NCBI RefSeq assembly: GCF_012396365.1
Contig: NZ_JAAXPG010000004.1
Location: 1 to 64,000 of the forward strand
DNA length: 64,000 nucleotides
Reading direction: 5' to 3'
Origin: Nocardiopsis alborubida
GTDB taxonomy: Bacteria > Actinomycetota > Actinomycetes > Streptosporangiales > Streptosporangiaceae
Part shown: one piece after another, positions 9,582 to 17,935 of the stretch
How positions within the stretch are numbered: the first letter of the stretch is position 1
Layout: each line of letters begins with the position of its first letter
Program-made: the position numbers and the translations under genes
The notes under the pieces: generated by a model
What the model was told of the DNA's origin: nothing
Database searches by the model: none
Seen by the model: the letters and a program-made list of their open reading frames with translations, nothing else

Positions 9582-9748
9582 CCCCTGGGCACCGTGCCCG
9601 GCACACGTCGAGCCGGACGCCCCGGCGCCGCGCCCTCACGCCACCCGGCCCCGGTGGCGACCGCCGGAACCGGGAACCCGGGAACGTCCCGCCCCCCGCA
9701 CCACCCGGGAACACCCCGACACCGCGCGACGGTACGCCTCAGTACGCC

Positions 9749-11605
9749 TCAACAGGAGCCCTTGTCCTCCCACACGCCCCACTGGTCACTGCTCGGCGGG
9801 TAGCCCTGGATCCACCAGCGCGCCTCGTACTCACGGCCCTGGTGCTGGACCCGGTCACCGGTGTCGTACACGGTGCCCTCGTCCCACCGCGGGGCGTCGC
9901 AGGAGCCGCCTCCGTCCCCGCGTCCGCCGTCGTCGTCCTCGTCCCGACCGCCCCAGCCGTCCTGGTCGCCGCGGCCGTTCCCGTCACCCTGGTCACCACG
10001 GGCGTCGTCGTCCTCCTCGGAGGGGGAGGCCTCCTCCTCGGATTCCTCCTCTTCCTCCTCCGGCTCCGGGCCGAGCGAGACGGTGAGGGCGACGGCGCCC
10101 TCCTCCGGCAGGATCGTGCCGGGTTCGGGGTCCTGCCCGCTGACCTCGCCGGCGGGCGCGGTGTCGTGGTGCTCCTCGGTGACCTGCACGACCAGGCCGA
10201 GTCCGGCCAGGGCGGTCGCGGCCTCCTCCTGGCCCATACCGATCAGCGTGGGGACGATGACGCCCTCGCTCACGCTGAGCACGACCGGCTCCTCACGGTC
10301 GCCCTCCTCGCCCGCCGCGGGCTCAGTGGACAGAACGGTGCCGGGGGGCTGGTCGGGGGAGTGCTCCTGGACGATCTCGATGCCGGTGAACCCGGTCTGG
10401 CGCAGGGTCTCGCGCGCCTCGTTCTCGGTACCGCCGACCACGTCGGGGACCTCGGCGTACCGCGGCCCGGTGGAGACGTGCAGCAGGACCTCGGCGCCCC
10501 GCGCCACGTCGCTGCCGGGCGCGGGCGTGCTGTCGGCGACCGCCCCGGCGTCGACGGTGTCGCTGTAGGCCTCCTCGAAGCGCACGGCCAGGTCCATGCC
10601 GAGCCCGGCCAGCCGCTCCTCGGCCTGCTCGCTGGAGGCGCCCACGAGGTCGGGCAGCGCGACCCGGCCGTCCGGGACCAGCGCCCACCCTGCCGCGAAC
10701 AGGACCAGGACCAGCACGCCCGCGGTGGCCAGGACGGGGGCGCGCCGCCACAGCGGGACCGGCGCGGCGCGCTCCTCCCGGCGCTCCGGCGGGGCGTCGG
10801 TGATCACGGGGATGGGCCGGGTGTCGACGTCGGCGGGGTCCCCCGGCGCCCCGGGGAGCGACCGCAGCACCTGTTCGACCACGGTGAGGTACTGGCCCGC
10901 GTCGCGGGGGCGGTAGCGCGGGTTGGGGTCGGTGGCGTTGGCGACCAGCATGTCCAGGTCGGGCGGCAGGCCGGGGATGACGGCCGAGGGCCGCAGCGGG
11001 TGGGCCTCCGGGTCCGCGGGCACGCCGGTCATCAGCGTGTACAGGAGCCGCCCGACGGCGTGCACGTCGGTACGGGTCTCGGGACCGGCGTCCTCCTCGG
11101 CGTCGAAGAGCAGGGGGAAGCCGGTGACCCGCACCCCTCCCTCACCGTCCACCACGACCGTGTGGGGATCGAGTGCGCCGTGCACGACGCCCGCGCCGTG
11201 GGCGGCGTCGAGCGCGGTGAGCGTTCCGGCCACGATGGCCAGTGCCGCCTGCACCGGGTAGCGCAGCCCGCCACCGCCCTCGCCCAGTGCCTCCGCGAGG
11301 GTCTGCCCCGGCAGGTACTCGCCGACCGCGTACACGTGCTCGCCGTCGCGGCCGTGCCCGAGGACCCGGGCGATCCCCGGGTGGGACAGGCCCTCCAGGG
11401 TCTGGGCTCGGTCCACGAACGCGTGCACCGCGCCGTGGTCGCCCACCAGCCAGGGGTGCAGGACGGTGACCGTGACGGTCTGGTCGCCGCCGAGGTCGTG
11501 CGCGACGTGGACGGTTCCCGAGGCACCGCTGCGCAGTCGCTTCCCGAGGATGTAGCGCTCGTGCAGCGTGATACCGAAGAGGGGGTCGGGAGTGGGGGTC
11601 TCCAT
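9749..11605 (-). CDS. PASTA-domain pseudokinase with C-terminal carbohydrate-binding module
   Basis: Predicted 618 aa from ATG 11605. Residues 15-270 have the protein-kinase fold pattern, including a Gly-rich loop (RSGASGTVHVA), but every catalytic element is altered: the ATP lysine position is Thr47 (VTVTVL), HRD is HGA (142-144) with no catalytic Asp, and DFG is TGFP (161-164). A membrane helix lies at about 318-336. Three PASTA repeats follow (about 338-530), then a very acidic Glu/Asp/Gly linker, then about 45 residues with the WDEGTVYDTGDRVQHQGREY pattern of chitin-binding type 5/12 modules. It is therefore probably a cell-wall sensor or scaffold without kinase activity. Confidence 0.85.
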   Translation of the reverse strand: METPTPDPLFGITLHERYILGKRLRSGASGTVHVAHDLGGDQTVTVTVLHPWLVGDHGAVHAFVDRAQTLEGLSHPGIARVLGHGRDGEHVYAVGEYLPGQTLAEALGEGGGGLRYPVQAALAIVAGTLTALDAAHGAGVVHGALDPHTVVVDGEGGVRVTGFPLLFDAEEDAGPETRTDVHAVGRLLYTLMTGVPADPEAHPLRPSAVIPGLPPDLDMLVANATDPNPRYRPRDAGQYLTVVEQVLRSLPGAPGDPADVDTRPIPVITDAPPERREERAAPVPLWRRAPVLATAGVLVLVLFAAGWALVPDGRVALPDLVGASSEQAEERLAGLGMDLAVRFEEAYSDTVDAGAVADSTPAPGSDVARGAEVLLHVSTGPRYAEVPDVVGGTENEARETLRQTGFTGIEIVQEHSPDQPPGTVLSTEPAAGEEGDREEPVVLSVSEGVIVPTLIGMGQEEAATALAGLGLVVQVTEEHHDTAPAGEVSGQDPEPGTILPEEGAVALTVSLGPEPEEEEEESEEEASPSEEDDDARGDQGDGNGRGDQDGWGGRDEDDDGGRGDGGGSCDAPRWDEGTVYDTGDRVQHQGREYEARWWIQGYPPSSDQWGVWEDKGSC

Positions 11606-11717
11606 GGGACGGATTCTATGTCCCCGCACCCCACGCTCCCGTTCCGGATGCGGACACACGCCGGACAGTAGAGTCGACTCGCATCCCCCCTGGTACCGAA
11701 ACGTTGTGAGGCCCCTT

Positions 11718-12680
11718 GTGAACCTCCCCTCCCCCGGAACCCGCGAGGACCGCGTGGCGGGCGTCCTGCTCGGCGCCGCGTGCGGCGACGCCCTGGGCGT
11801 GCCCTACGAGTTCGGGCCGCCGCTCGCACGGGACCGGATCCCCGAGATGGTCGGCGGCGGGCTGGGCCCCTACGCCCCGGGCGAGTACTCCGACGACACC
11901 CAGATGGCCGTGTGCATCGCCGAGGTCCTGCGCGAGCACGGCGACCCCCTGTCGGCGGAGGCGCTGCGGCACACCGCGGACGCCTTCCTGCGCTGGAGGA
12001 ACGAGGGCGCCACCGACATCGGCAACCAGACGGCGTGGGTGATGGGCCGCGCCGGGCACGCGTACCGGCGGCCGGAGGTGGCCGAGGTGATGGAGCGGGC
12101 GGCGGCGGACCGCTTCGCCGAGGGGGTGTCGAGCGCGGGCAACGGGTCGCTCATGCGCACGGGGCCACTGGCCCTGGCCTATCCCGACGACCCGAGGGGC
12201 CTGGCCGCGGCCGCCGACCGCTACAGCCGCCTCACCCACGGCGACCCGCTGGCCTCCGAGGCCTGCGTGCTGTGGTGCGAGGGGATTCGGCACGCGGTCG
12301 CGCACGGCGACCTGGCGGGCGTGCGCGCGGGTCTGGAGCTGCTGCCGCCCGAGCGGCGCGGAGCGTGGGCGGCGCGGCTGGACGAGGCCGAGGAGCGTCC
12401 GCCGCACGCCTTCGGCAACAACGGGTTCGTGGTCACCGCCCTCCAGGCGGCGTGGTCGGCCGTGGTGCGCGAGCCGGGCGGGTTCGCCCCCGCGCTGATG
12501 GCCGCCGTGCGCGCGGGCAACGACACCGACACCGTGGCCGCGATCGCCGGGGCGCTGCTCGGCGCCCGGTGGGGCGCGAGCGCGATTCCGGGGGAGTACC
12601 TGGAGGCGGTGCACGGGTGGCCCGGCTACCGGGCCGGGGACCTGGCCGAACTGGCGCTGCGGATCGCCGGGCGCCACTGA
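11718..12680 (+). CDS. ADP-ribosylglycohydrolase family protein
   Basis: Predicted 320 aa from GTG 11718, which has GAGG six bases upstream; GTG 11706 is an alternative. The DraG fold signatures are complete: GAACGDALGVPYEF near the start, the metal-binding YSDDTQM, the central SSAGNGSLMRTGPLAL, and the C-terminal GNDTDTVAAIAGALLGARWG with its metal-ligating Asp/Thr. These enzymes remove ADP-ribose from Arg, from other acceptors or from free metabolites, using two magnesium ions. No nitrogen-fixation or DNA-ADP-ribosylation partner is nearby, so the substrate is open. It is divergent from the pseudokinase gene across about 110 bases. Confidence 0.9.
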   Translation: MNLPSPGTREDRVAGVLLGAACGDALGVPYEFGPPLARDRIPEMVGGGLGPYAPGEYSDDTQMAVCIAEVLREHGDPLSAEALRHTADAFLRWRNEGATDIGNQTAWVMGRAGHAYRRPEVAEVMERAAADRFAEGVSSAGNGSLMRTGPLALAYPDDPRGLAAAADRYSRLTHGDPLASEACVLWCEGIRHAVAHGDLAGVRAGLELLPPERRGAWAARLDEAEERPPHAFGNNGFVVTALQAAWSAVVREPGGFAPALMAAVRAGNDTDTVAAIAGALLGARWGASAIPGEYLEAVHGWPGYRAGDLAELALRIAGRH

Positions 12681-12838
12681 GACGACCGTGGGGACAGGCT
12701 CGTCGGGCACGCACCCTGCCGCGCGACGGGCACCATGCGCCGAACACGCCCTAGCCTGGCGGTGTCCCCTTGTCGGAGGACCTCCTCCTGCCGGAGGGCC
12801 TCCTCCGAACGACCTTCACGACGACATCGAGGTGTGCC

Positions 12839-13357
12839 ATGTCCGGTGGACTGAACTGGGTACGTGCGGACGAGCACCCGGAGCTGCTGGCCGACCCGGT
12901 CCTGGCCGCGGTTCGCGGCCGTGAGGACGCGCGGGTGGCGCCGATCGACCCGGAGCTCGCGGACACGGCTCAGTTCTGCGAACGGTACGGGATGCCCCTG
13001 GCGACCAGTGCGAACTGCGTGGTGGTCGCGGCCAGGCGCGGCGGCGAGGTGTCCTACGCGGCGTGCATGGTGCTGGCCACCCAGCGCGCCGACGTCAACG
13101 GGGTCGTCCGCCGCCGCCTCGGCGCACGCAAGATCTCGTTCGCGCCGATGGACGAGGCCACCGGGCTGACCGGGATGGAGTACGGCGGCATCACGCCGCT
13201 CGGCCTGCCGCAGGGGTGGCCGGTCCTGGTGGACGAGGCGGTCGCCGCCGAGGCCGAGGTCGTGGTGGGCAGCGGGGTGCGCCGCTCCAAGCTGCTGGTA
13301 CCCGGCAAGCTGCTCGCGGACATGCCCGGCGCCGAGGTTCTGGCGCTGACCAGGTAG
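12839..13357 (+). CDS. YbaK/EbsC-type aminoacyl-tRNA deacylase
   Basis: Predicted 172 aa starting at ATG 12839. The YbaK/ProRS-editing fold is indicated by MPLATSANCVVVAARRGGEV, by LGARKISFAPMDEATGLTGMEYGGITPLGLP, and by the closing VGSGVRRSKLLVPGKLLADM. Family members hydrolyse mischarged Cys-, Ala- or other aminoacyl-tRNAs in trans. The lysine and the GxxxGxxxPxG segment needed for binding the tRNA end are present. A strong hairpin begins ten bases after the stop codon. No operon partner is present. Confidence 0.85.
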   Translation: MSGGLNWVRADEHPELLADPVLAAVRGREDARVAPIDPELADTAQFCERYGMPLATSANCVVVAARRGGEVSYAACMVLATQRADVNGVVRRRLGARKISFAPMDEATGLTGMEYGGITPLGLPQGWPVLVDEAVAAEAEVVVGSGVRRSKLLVPGKLLADMPGAEVLALTR

Positions 13358-13367
13358 GGGGAGCGGC

Positions 13368-13397
13368 CACGCGGCCGGGCGGGTGCCCGGCCGCGTG
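13368..13397. terminator. Perfect 13-bp hairpin terminator
   Basis: 13368-13380 pairs with 13385-13397 around GGGT. It serves the deacylase gene, and possibly the convergent gene as well. The GTCGACNN repeat tract begins at the base of its right arm. Confidence 0.7.
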
Positions 13398-13461
13398 TCG
13401 ACACGTCCACCTGCGGATTCGTCTCCATGCCAGCGCGAATGTCGACAAATCGACGTGTGGT
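13394..13461. repeat. GTCGACNN-type tandem 8-bp repeat, copy A
   Basis: Successive octamers CGTGTCGA, CACGTCCA, CCTGCGGA, TTCGTCTC and CATGCCAG, then after a four-base slip AATGTCGA, CAAATCGA and CGTGTGGT. It lies between convergent genes and touches a terminator hairpin. Confidence 0.6.
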
Positions 13462-13555
13462 TTCGGCGCGCTCCGCCCCGGTTCGCGGCTGGTTCCGGGC
13501 CGCCACCGGGCGGTGTGTGTCCGGTACCGGCCCCGGTGTCAGGGCGCTCCGGAGG

Positions 13556-14653
13556 TCAGGGGGTGTCCCCGACCTCAGCCACCCAGGCGGACTCCACCAG
13601 CACGGTGTAGTTGTTCACCCTCGGCAGACCCTCCTCCCCGGGCGACTCCACGGCGACCGTCTCGTGGTAGAGCGGCGTTCCCGTGTCGGCGTCGAACATG
13701 ATCCTGCGCTCCAGGACGTAACCGTCTCCCGCGTCCTCCTCGACCAGGAACAGCTCGCCCTCGCGCCCCTCCCTGTCCCGGGCCGTGCCCGCGTACAGCA
13801 CGTCCTCCTGCCCTGCGAGCGCGCGCAGCGCGGCGGCCTGCACGTCGGGGCCGACGGGGGCCTCCTCGTACAGCAGCTGGAGGGCGTAGACGAGCCCCAC
13901 CCCGGGGGAGGGGTCCGGCGTGGCTCCGGAGTCCTGGCCGCCGACCTCCAGAAGCTGCTCCGCGAGCCGGTCCGGGTCGGCGGACAGGCTGTCGGGCTCC
14001 CAGGTGAAGAACATGCCGTTCCCGCCCTCGCCGCCGCCCCACTCGAACTCCTCGGGCCCGCGCTCGAAGAGCCACCGGACCGGGCCCGGGTCGCCGCCCT
14101 GGTGCTCGGGGAGGCTCGGGGTGGAGACGCTGCGCCCGGACTCGTGCGGGGTGCGCCAGACCTGTTCGTTCGTCGGGACGATCCCCCAGCCCGCCTCGCC
14201 GGTGTCGGCGTCCTGGGAGTAGGTGAACGTCCACTCCGCGGTGCGCACGTAGGCGACGTCACCGCCGGCGGGCGGCGGGGGCTGCTCCTCCGCGGCCTCG
14301 GCCAGGGCGAGGAGGTGCTCACGGCCCGCGGGCAGGTCGGTGGCCAGGGGGACCTCCAGCGGGGAGGGGGGCGGACCGGCGTACGCGGGCTGGACGGCGT
14401 TCCAGCCCAGGGACCCGAGCACGGCCACGGCGGTGAGCGCGGCGGCGGTGCCCAGCGCCAGGCGCGGGGCGAGGCGCCGAGGGGTCAGGCCGCGGGCCCG
14501 GCTGCGTTCGCCCGAGGCGATCGCCTCGATCCGGGTGAGGTCGCGGGCCACGGGGTCGGGGCGGGCGGAGGCCGCGGGGTCGTGTGCGGCGAGCATCCTC
14601 CGCACGGCGTCGGTGTCGCCGCGCGAGCCACGGCTGGCGGGGTTACGGTTCAC
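13556..14653 (-). CDS. CU044_5270 family protein, sigma-linked membrane protein
   Basis: Predicted 365 aa, starting at GTG 14653, which overlaps the stop codon of the upstream sigma factor. The N-terminal 60 residues are hydrophilic and Arg-rich and probably contact the sigma factor. One membrane helix follows (about 67-88, PRLALGTAAALTAVAVLGSLGW). The large extracytoplasmic domain contains AYVRTAEWTFTYSQDADTGE and ends with a lipoprotein-like beta-rich part. This architecture and linkage are characteristic of the CU044_5270 family, which sits next to ECF sigma factors in actinomycetes. An anti-sigma or signal-sensing role is likely but unproven. Confidence 0.8.
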   Translation of the reverse strand: MNRNPASRGSRGDTDAVRRMLAAHDPAASARPDPVARDLTRIEAIASGERSRARGLTPRRLAPRLALGTAAALTAVAVLGSLGWNAVQPAYAGPPPSPLEVPLATDLPAGREHLLALAEAAEEQPPPPAGGDVAYVRTAEWTFTYSQDADTGEAGWGIVPTNEQVWRTPHESGRSVSTPSLPEHQGGDPGPVRWLFERGPEEFEWGGGEGGNGMFFTWEPDSLSADPDRLAEQLLEVGGQDSGATPDPSPGVGLVYALQLLYEEAPVGPDVQAAALRALAGQEDVLYAGTARDREGREGELFLVEEDAGDGYVLERRIMFDADTGTPLYHETVAVESPGEEGLPRVNNYTVLVESAWVAEVGDTP

Positions 14654-15243
14654 TTCTCCTCCACGGGAACTCGGACGTGCGGGGCGCCCGGCGTCGCCGG
14701 ACGTGCTGGGGACGCGCTCCGGTCCGCCGGGGGAGAGGAGTCCAGGAAGCGCTCGATCCGGCGGCGGGCCCGGTGCAGGCGCACGCGCGCGGTGGCCGTG
14801 GTGCAGCCCAGGACCCGGGCCGCCTCGGTCAGCTCCAGGCCCTCCCAGGCCAGGAGCATCACCAGTTCGCGGTCGGTGGCGCTGAGCCGCTCCAGGGCGC
14901 GCAGCGCGGTGTCGCGCTCCTCCACCTGGCGGACGGTGTCGGAAGCGGCGGGGACACCGGCGTCGGCCTCGGCGCTGAGCACCTCGCCGCGGCGCCGTTC
15001 GCCGCGCCGCCGGGCCCGGATGACGTTGCGCGCCACCCCGTAGAGCCAGGGCAGGGGCTGGTCCTTGGGCAGGCGGTCGTACCTGCGCCAGGCGACGCCG
15101 AAGGTCTCGGCCGCGACGTCGTCCGCGCGGTCCGCGTCCAGGCGGCGCACGGCGTAGCGGTACACGTCGCCGTGGTACCGCTCGAAGAACCGGGTGAACT
15201 CGCTCTTCGCGGGTTCCTCCGTGTCCGGGTCCTCACTGCTCAT
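14650..15243 (-). CDS. ECF RNA polymerase sigma factor
   Basis: Predicted 197 aa from ATG 15243. Region 2 includes YRYAVRRLDADRADDVAAET and LPWLYGVARNVIRARRR; region 4 includes LSATDRELVMLLAWEGLELT and the helix-turn-helix AARVLGCTTATARVRLHRAR. It belongs to the group whose genes are followed by a CU044_5270-type partner, here with a GTGA overlap. The extra C-terminal ~30 residues are Pro/Ala-rich and of unknown use. The promoter is not recognisable in the 269-base gap before paaZ. Confidence 0.85.
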   Translation of the reverse strand: MSSEDPDTEEPAKSEFTRFFERYHGDVYRYAVRRLDADRADDVAAETFGVAWRRYDRLPKDQPLPWLYGVARNVIRARRRGERRRGEVLSAEADAGVPAASDTVRQVEERDTALRALERLSATDRELVMLLAWEGLELTEAARVLGCTTATARVRLHRARRRIERFLDSSPPADRSASPARPATPGAPHVRVPVEEK

Positions 15244-15448
15244 CGGCTTCCTTCCGTGCGGTCTCACCCCTCTTCTGTCCGGTGGGGCCTCCGTGTTACA
15301 GCGTCGGCCCCGGTTTCCGCGCGCGGGCGCCGCGGTTCTCGCGTGGACGCGCCAGGGGACACGCCGGACCCGCCCGAACCTGTGGACCGGGTCTGTGGAC
15401 AAGTAGGAAAAGAGCAGGTGGGAAGCGACGTTGCTTTCCCGGGGCTAT

Positions 15449-15470
15449 TTACTGACCGATCGGTCTGTAA
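15449..15470. promoter_or_regulatory. PaaR-like (TetR) operator upstream of paaZ
   Basis: A 22-bp palindrome with a GACCGATCGGTC core and TTAC/GTAA ends, broken only by one mismatched pair. It resembles the ACTGACCGNNCGGTCRGT box bound by the phenylacetate repressor PaaR in Corynebacterium, and lies 43 bases before the paaZ start. Confidence 0.65.
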
Positions 15471-15512
15471 TACTGTTCGCCAGAGAGCACAGCCCGAGGA
15501 GAGGACCGTCCG

Positions 15513-17549
15513 GTGCCCGAAACACTCCAGAGCTACGCGCGGGGATCATGGTTCACCCCCGCGGACGAGGGCGCGCCCCTGGCCGACGCGAACACCGGGG
15601 AGACCGTCGCCCGGATCTCGTCCAACGGCCCCGACGTCGCGGGGATGGTCGACCACGCGCGGACCGTCGGCGGCCCCGCGCTGCGCGCGCTCACCTTCCA
15701 CCAGCGCGCGAACATCCTCAAGGAGGTCGCCAAGTACCTGACGGAGTACAAGGAGGAGTTCTACGCCCTCTCCCACCGGACCGGAGCGACCAGGCGGGAC
15801 ACCGCCGTGGACGTGGACGGCGGTTTCGGCACGCTCTTCAGCTTCTCCAGCAAGGGCCGCCGCGAGCTGCCCAACTCCACCGTCATCCTGGACGGTCCCC
15901 TGGAGCCGCTCGGCAGGCAGGGCACGTTCGTGGGCCAGCACGTGTACACGTCCCGCCCGGGCGTGGCCGTGCAGATCAACGCCTTCAACTTCCCGGTGTG
16001 GGGCATGCTGGAGAAGCTCGCCCCCGCCTTCCTCGCGGGGATGCCCAGCATCGTCAAGCCCGCCGGGCAGACCGCCTACCTCACCGTCGCGGTCGTGCGG
16101 CGCATGGTCGAGTCGGGCCTGCTGCCCGAGGGCTCCCTCCAGCTCCTCGTCGGCAGCCACCGGGGCCTGCTCGACGCCCTGGGCCCGCAGGACATCGTGG
16201 GCTTCACGGGGTCCGCCGCCACCGGCGCCATCCTGCGCAACCACCCCAACGTGGTCAGCGGCGGCGTGCAGCTCAACGTGGAGGCCGACTCCCTCAACTG
16301 CTCCATCCTCGGCCCGGACGTGACCGAGGAGGACCCCGAGTTCGACCTGTACGTCAAGCAGGTCGTCACCGAGATGACGGTCAAGGCCGGGCAGAAGTGC
16401 ACCGCCATCCGCCGCGTCATCGTGCCCGGGGCGATGGCGGAGGCCGTCACCAGGGCCCTGACCGACCGCCTGGCCAAGGTGGTGGTCGGCGCGGCCGACG
16501 ACCCGGACACGAGGATGGGCGCCCTGGTCTCGCTCGACCAGCGCGAGGAGGTCCGCAAGGCGGTCAAGGCCCTGCGCGCCACCAGCGAGGTCGTCTACGG
16601 CGACCCGGAGAGCGTGGAGGTCAACGGGGCCGACGACGAGTCGGGCGCGTTCATGTCCCCGGTCCTGCTGCGAGCCGAGCCCGGCGCCCGGGAGCCGCAC
16701 GAGGTGGAGGCCTTCGGCCCCGTCAGCACCGTGATCGCCTACGACGGCGTCGCCGAGGCCGTCGAGCTCGCCGCCCGGGGGAGCGGCAGCCTGGTGGGCT
16801 CGCTCGTCACCCGCGACCCGGACGTGGCGCGCGAGGTCGTCCTGGGCCTGGCGCCCTGGCACGGGCGCATCCTGGTGCTCAACCGCGACGACGCCAAGGA
16901 GTCCACCGGCCACGGCTCCCCGCTGCCCGTGCTGGTGCACGGCGGGCCCGGCCGCGCGGGCGGCGGCGAGGAGATGGGCGGTGTGCGCGGGGTCAAGCAC
17001 CACATGCAGCGCACCGCCGTGCAGGCTCCGCCGGACATGGTCACCGCGATCACCGGTCACTGGACCACCGGCTCCGAGCGGACCGTGGGCGACGTGCACC
17101 CGTTCCGCAAGGACCTCTCGCAGCTGCGGATCGGTGACACGATCCGGTCGGCGGAGCGCACCGTCACCCGGGCCGACATCGACCACTTCGCCGAGTTCAC
17201 CGGTGACACGTTCTACGCGCACACCGACGAGGAGGCCGCCGCCGCCAATCCGCTGTTCGGCGGGATCGTGGCGCACGGGTACCTGGTGGTGTCGCTGGCG
17301 GCGGGCCTGTTCGTGGACCCGGCGCCGGGCCCGGTGCTCGCCAACTTCGGCGTGGACAACCTGCGCTTCCTCACCCCGGTGAAGGAGGACGCCACGATCC
17401 GGGTGACGCTGACCGCCAAGCAGATCACCCCGCGCACGAACGCCGACTACGGCGAGGTGCGCTGGGACGCCCTGGTCACCGACCAGGACGGCGAGGCCGT
17501 GGCCACCTACGACGTGCTCACGCTGGTCGCCAAGGGCGGGGAGGGGTAG
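15513..17549 (+). CDS. paaZ: PaaZ, bifunctional oxepin-CoA hydrolase / semialdehyde dehydrogenase
   Basis: Predicted 678 aa, the normal length for PaaZ, from GTG 15513 with CCGAGGAGAGG upstream. Residues 1-520 are an aldehyde dehydrogenase, with VAVQINAFNFPVWGMLEKLA, the GFTGSAATG cofactor turn and the catalytic Cys in VKAGQKCTAIRR. Residues 535-678 are an R-specific enoyl-CoA-hydratase hotdog domain, with FAEFTGDTFYAHTDEEAA and GIVAHGYLVVSLAAG. In aerobic phenylacetate degradation it opens the oxepin-CoA ring and oxidises the aldehyde formed. The other paa genes are not in this window. The operator upstream suggests repression until phenylacetyl-CoA appears. Confidence 0.93.
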   Translation: MPETLQSYARGSWFTPADEGAPLADANTGETVARISSNGPDVAGMVDHARTVGGPALRALTFHQRANILKEVAKYLTEYKEEFYALSHRTGATRRDTAVDVDGGFGTLFSFSSKGRRELPNSTVILDGPLEPLGRQGTFVGQHVYTSRPGVAVQINAFNFPVWGMLEKLAPAFLAGMPSIVKPAGQTAYLTVAVVRRMVESGLLPEGSLQLLVGSHRGLLDALGPQDIVGFTGSAATGAILRNHPNVVSGGVQLNVEADSLNCSILGPDVTEEDPEFDLYVKQVVTEMTVKAGQKCTAIRRVIVPGAMAEAVTRALTDRLAKVVVGAADDPDTRMGALVSLDQREEVRKAVKALRATSEVVYGDPESVEVNGADDESGAFMSPVLLRAEPGAREPHEVEAFGPVSTVIAYDGVAEAVELAARGSGSLVGSLVTRDPDVAREVVLGLAPWHGRILVLNRDDAKESTGHGSPLPVLVHGGPGRAGGGEEMGGVRGVKHHMQRTAVQAPPDMVTAITGHWTTGSERTVGDVHPFRKDLSQLRIGDTIRSAERTVTRADIDHFAEFTGDTFYAHTDEEAAAANPLFGGIVAHGYLVVSLAAGLFVDPAPGPVLANFGVDNLRFLTPVKEDATIRVTLTAKQITPRTNADYGEVRWDALVTDQDGEAVATYDVLTLVAKGGEG

Positions 17550-17560
17550 GTACGTCGCCG

Positions 17561-17584
17561 CACGGGCGAACGGACGCGCCCGTG
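17561..17584. terminator. Hairpin after paaZ
   Basis: CACGGGCG (17561-17568) pairs with CGCCCGTG (17577-17584), 12 bases after the paaZ stop codon. The GTCGACNN tract starts shortly after it. Confidence 0.5.
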
Positions 17585-17606
17585 GGCAGGAACCTCGCCG
17601 AACAGG

Positions 17607-17690
17607 CATGTCGGTAAGTAGACACGTCGTCAAGCAGCCATGTCGTCAAGCAGGCACGGCGGCGAGCGGACATGTCGACCCGCCGACAGG
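17607..17690. repeat. GTCGACNN-type tandem repeat, copy B (16-bp periodic)
   Basis: Five 16-base units, each starting with CA, run without a phase break: the units at 17607, 17623, 17639, 17655 and 17671 share the pattern CAYGTCGNCAAGCAGN. Each 16-mer splits into two 8-mers of the family seen elsewhere. It lies between convergent paaZ and an Lrp gene. The remaining 17691-17935 holds nothing I can recognise. Confidence 0.65.
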
Positions 17691-17935
17691 CGGTGCCCCC
17701 GGCGGTGGCGTGACCGGGGGCGCCGTCGCGTGCGGGGGACGCCTTCGGCCTCGGCCCCCGGGCGGCCCGGCGCCATCGCACGCGGGGTCGCGGTCGCGCG
17801 GCGGGGGGAGATGCCCAGTGGCACGGGAAGCGGGGCGGCGCACCTGCGACCCGCGCGGCTCCCCGGGAGGGCCGCCCACTCCCCGGGGACGTCCCACGGG
17901 CTGGTCGGGGAGGGCGCTGCCCCGCACGGCCGCTC

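Noticed and set aside
8666..11671. 1001-codon plus-strand frame spanning the NmrA gene and the pseudokinase antisense
   Set aside because: It crosses two clear genes in other frames and its translation is Arg/Gly-rich without motifs.
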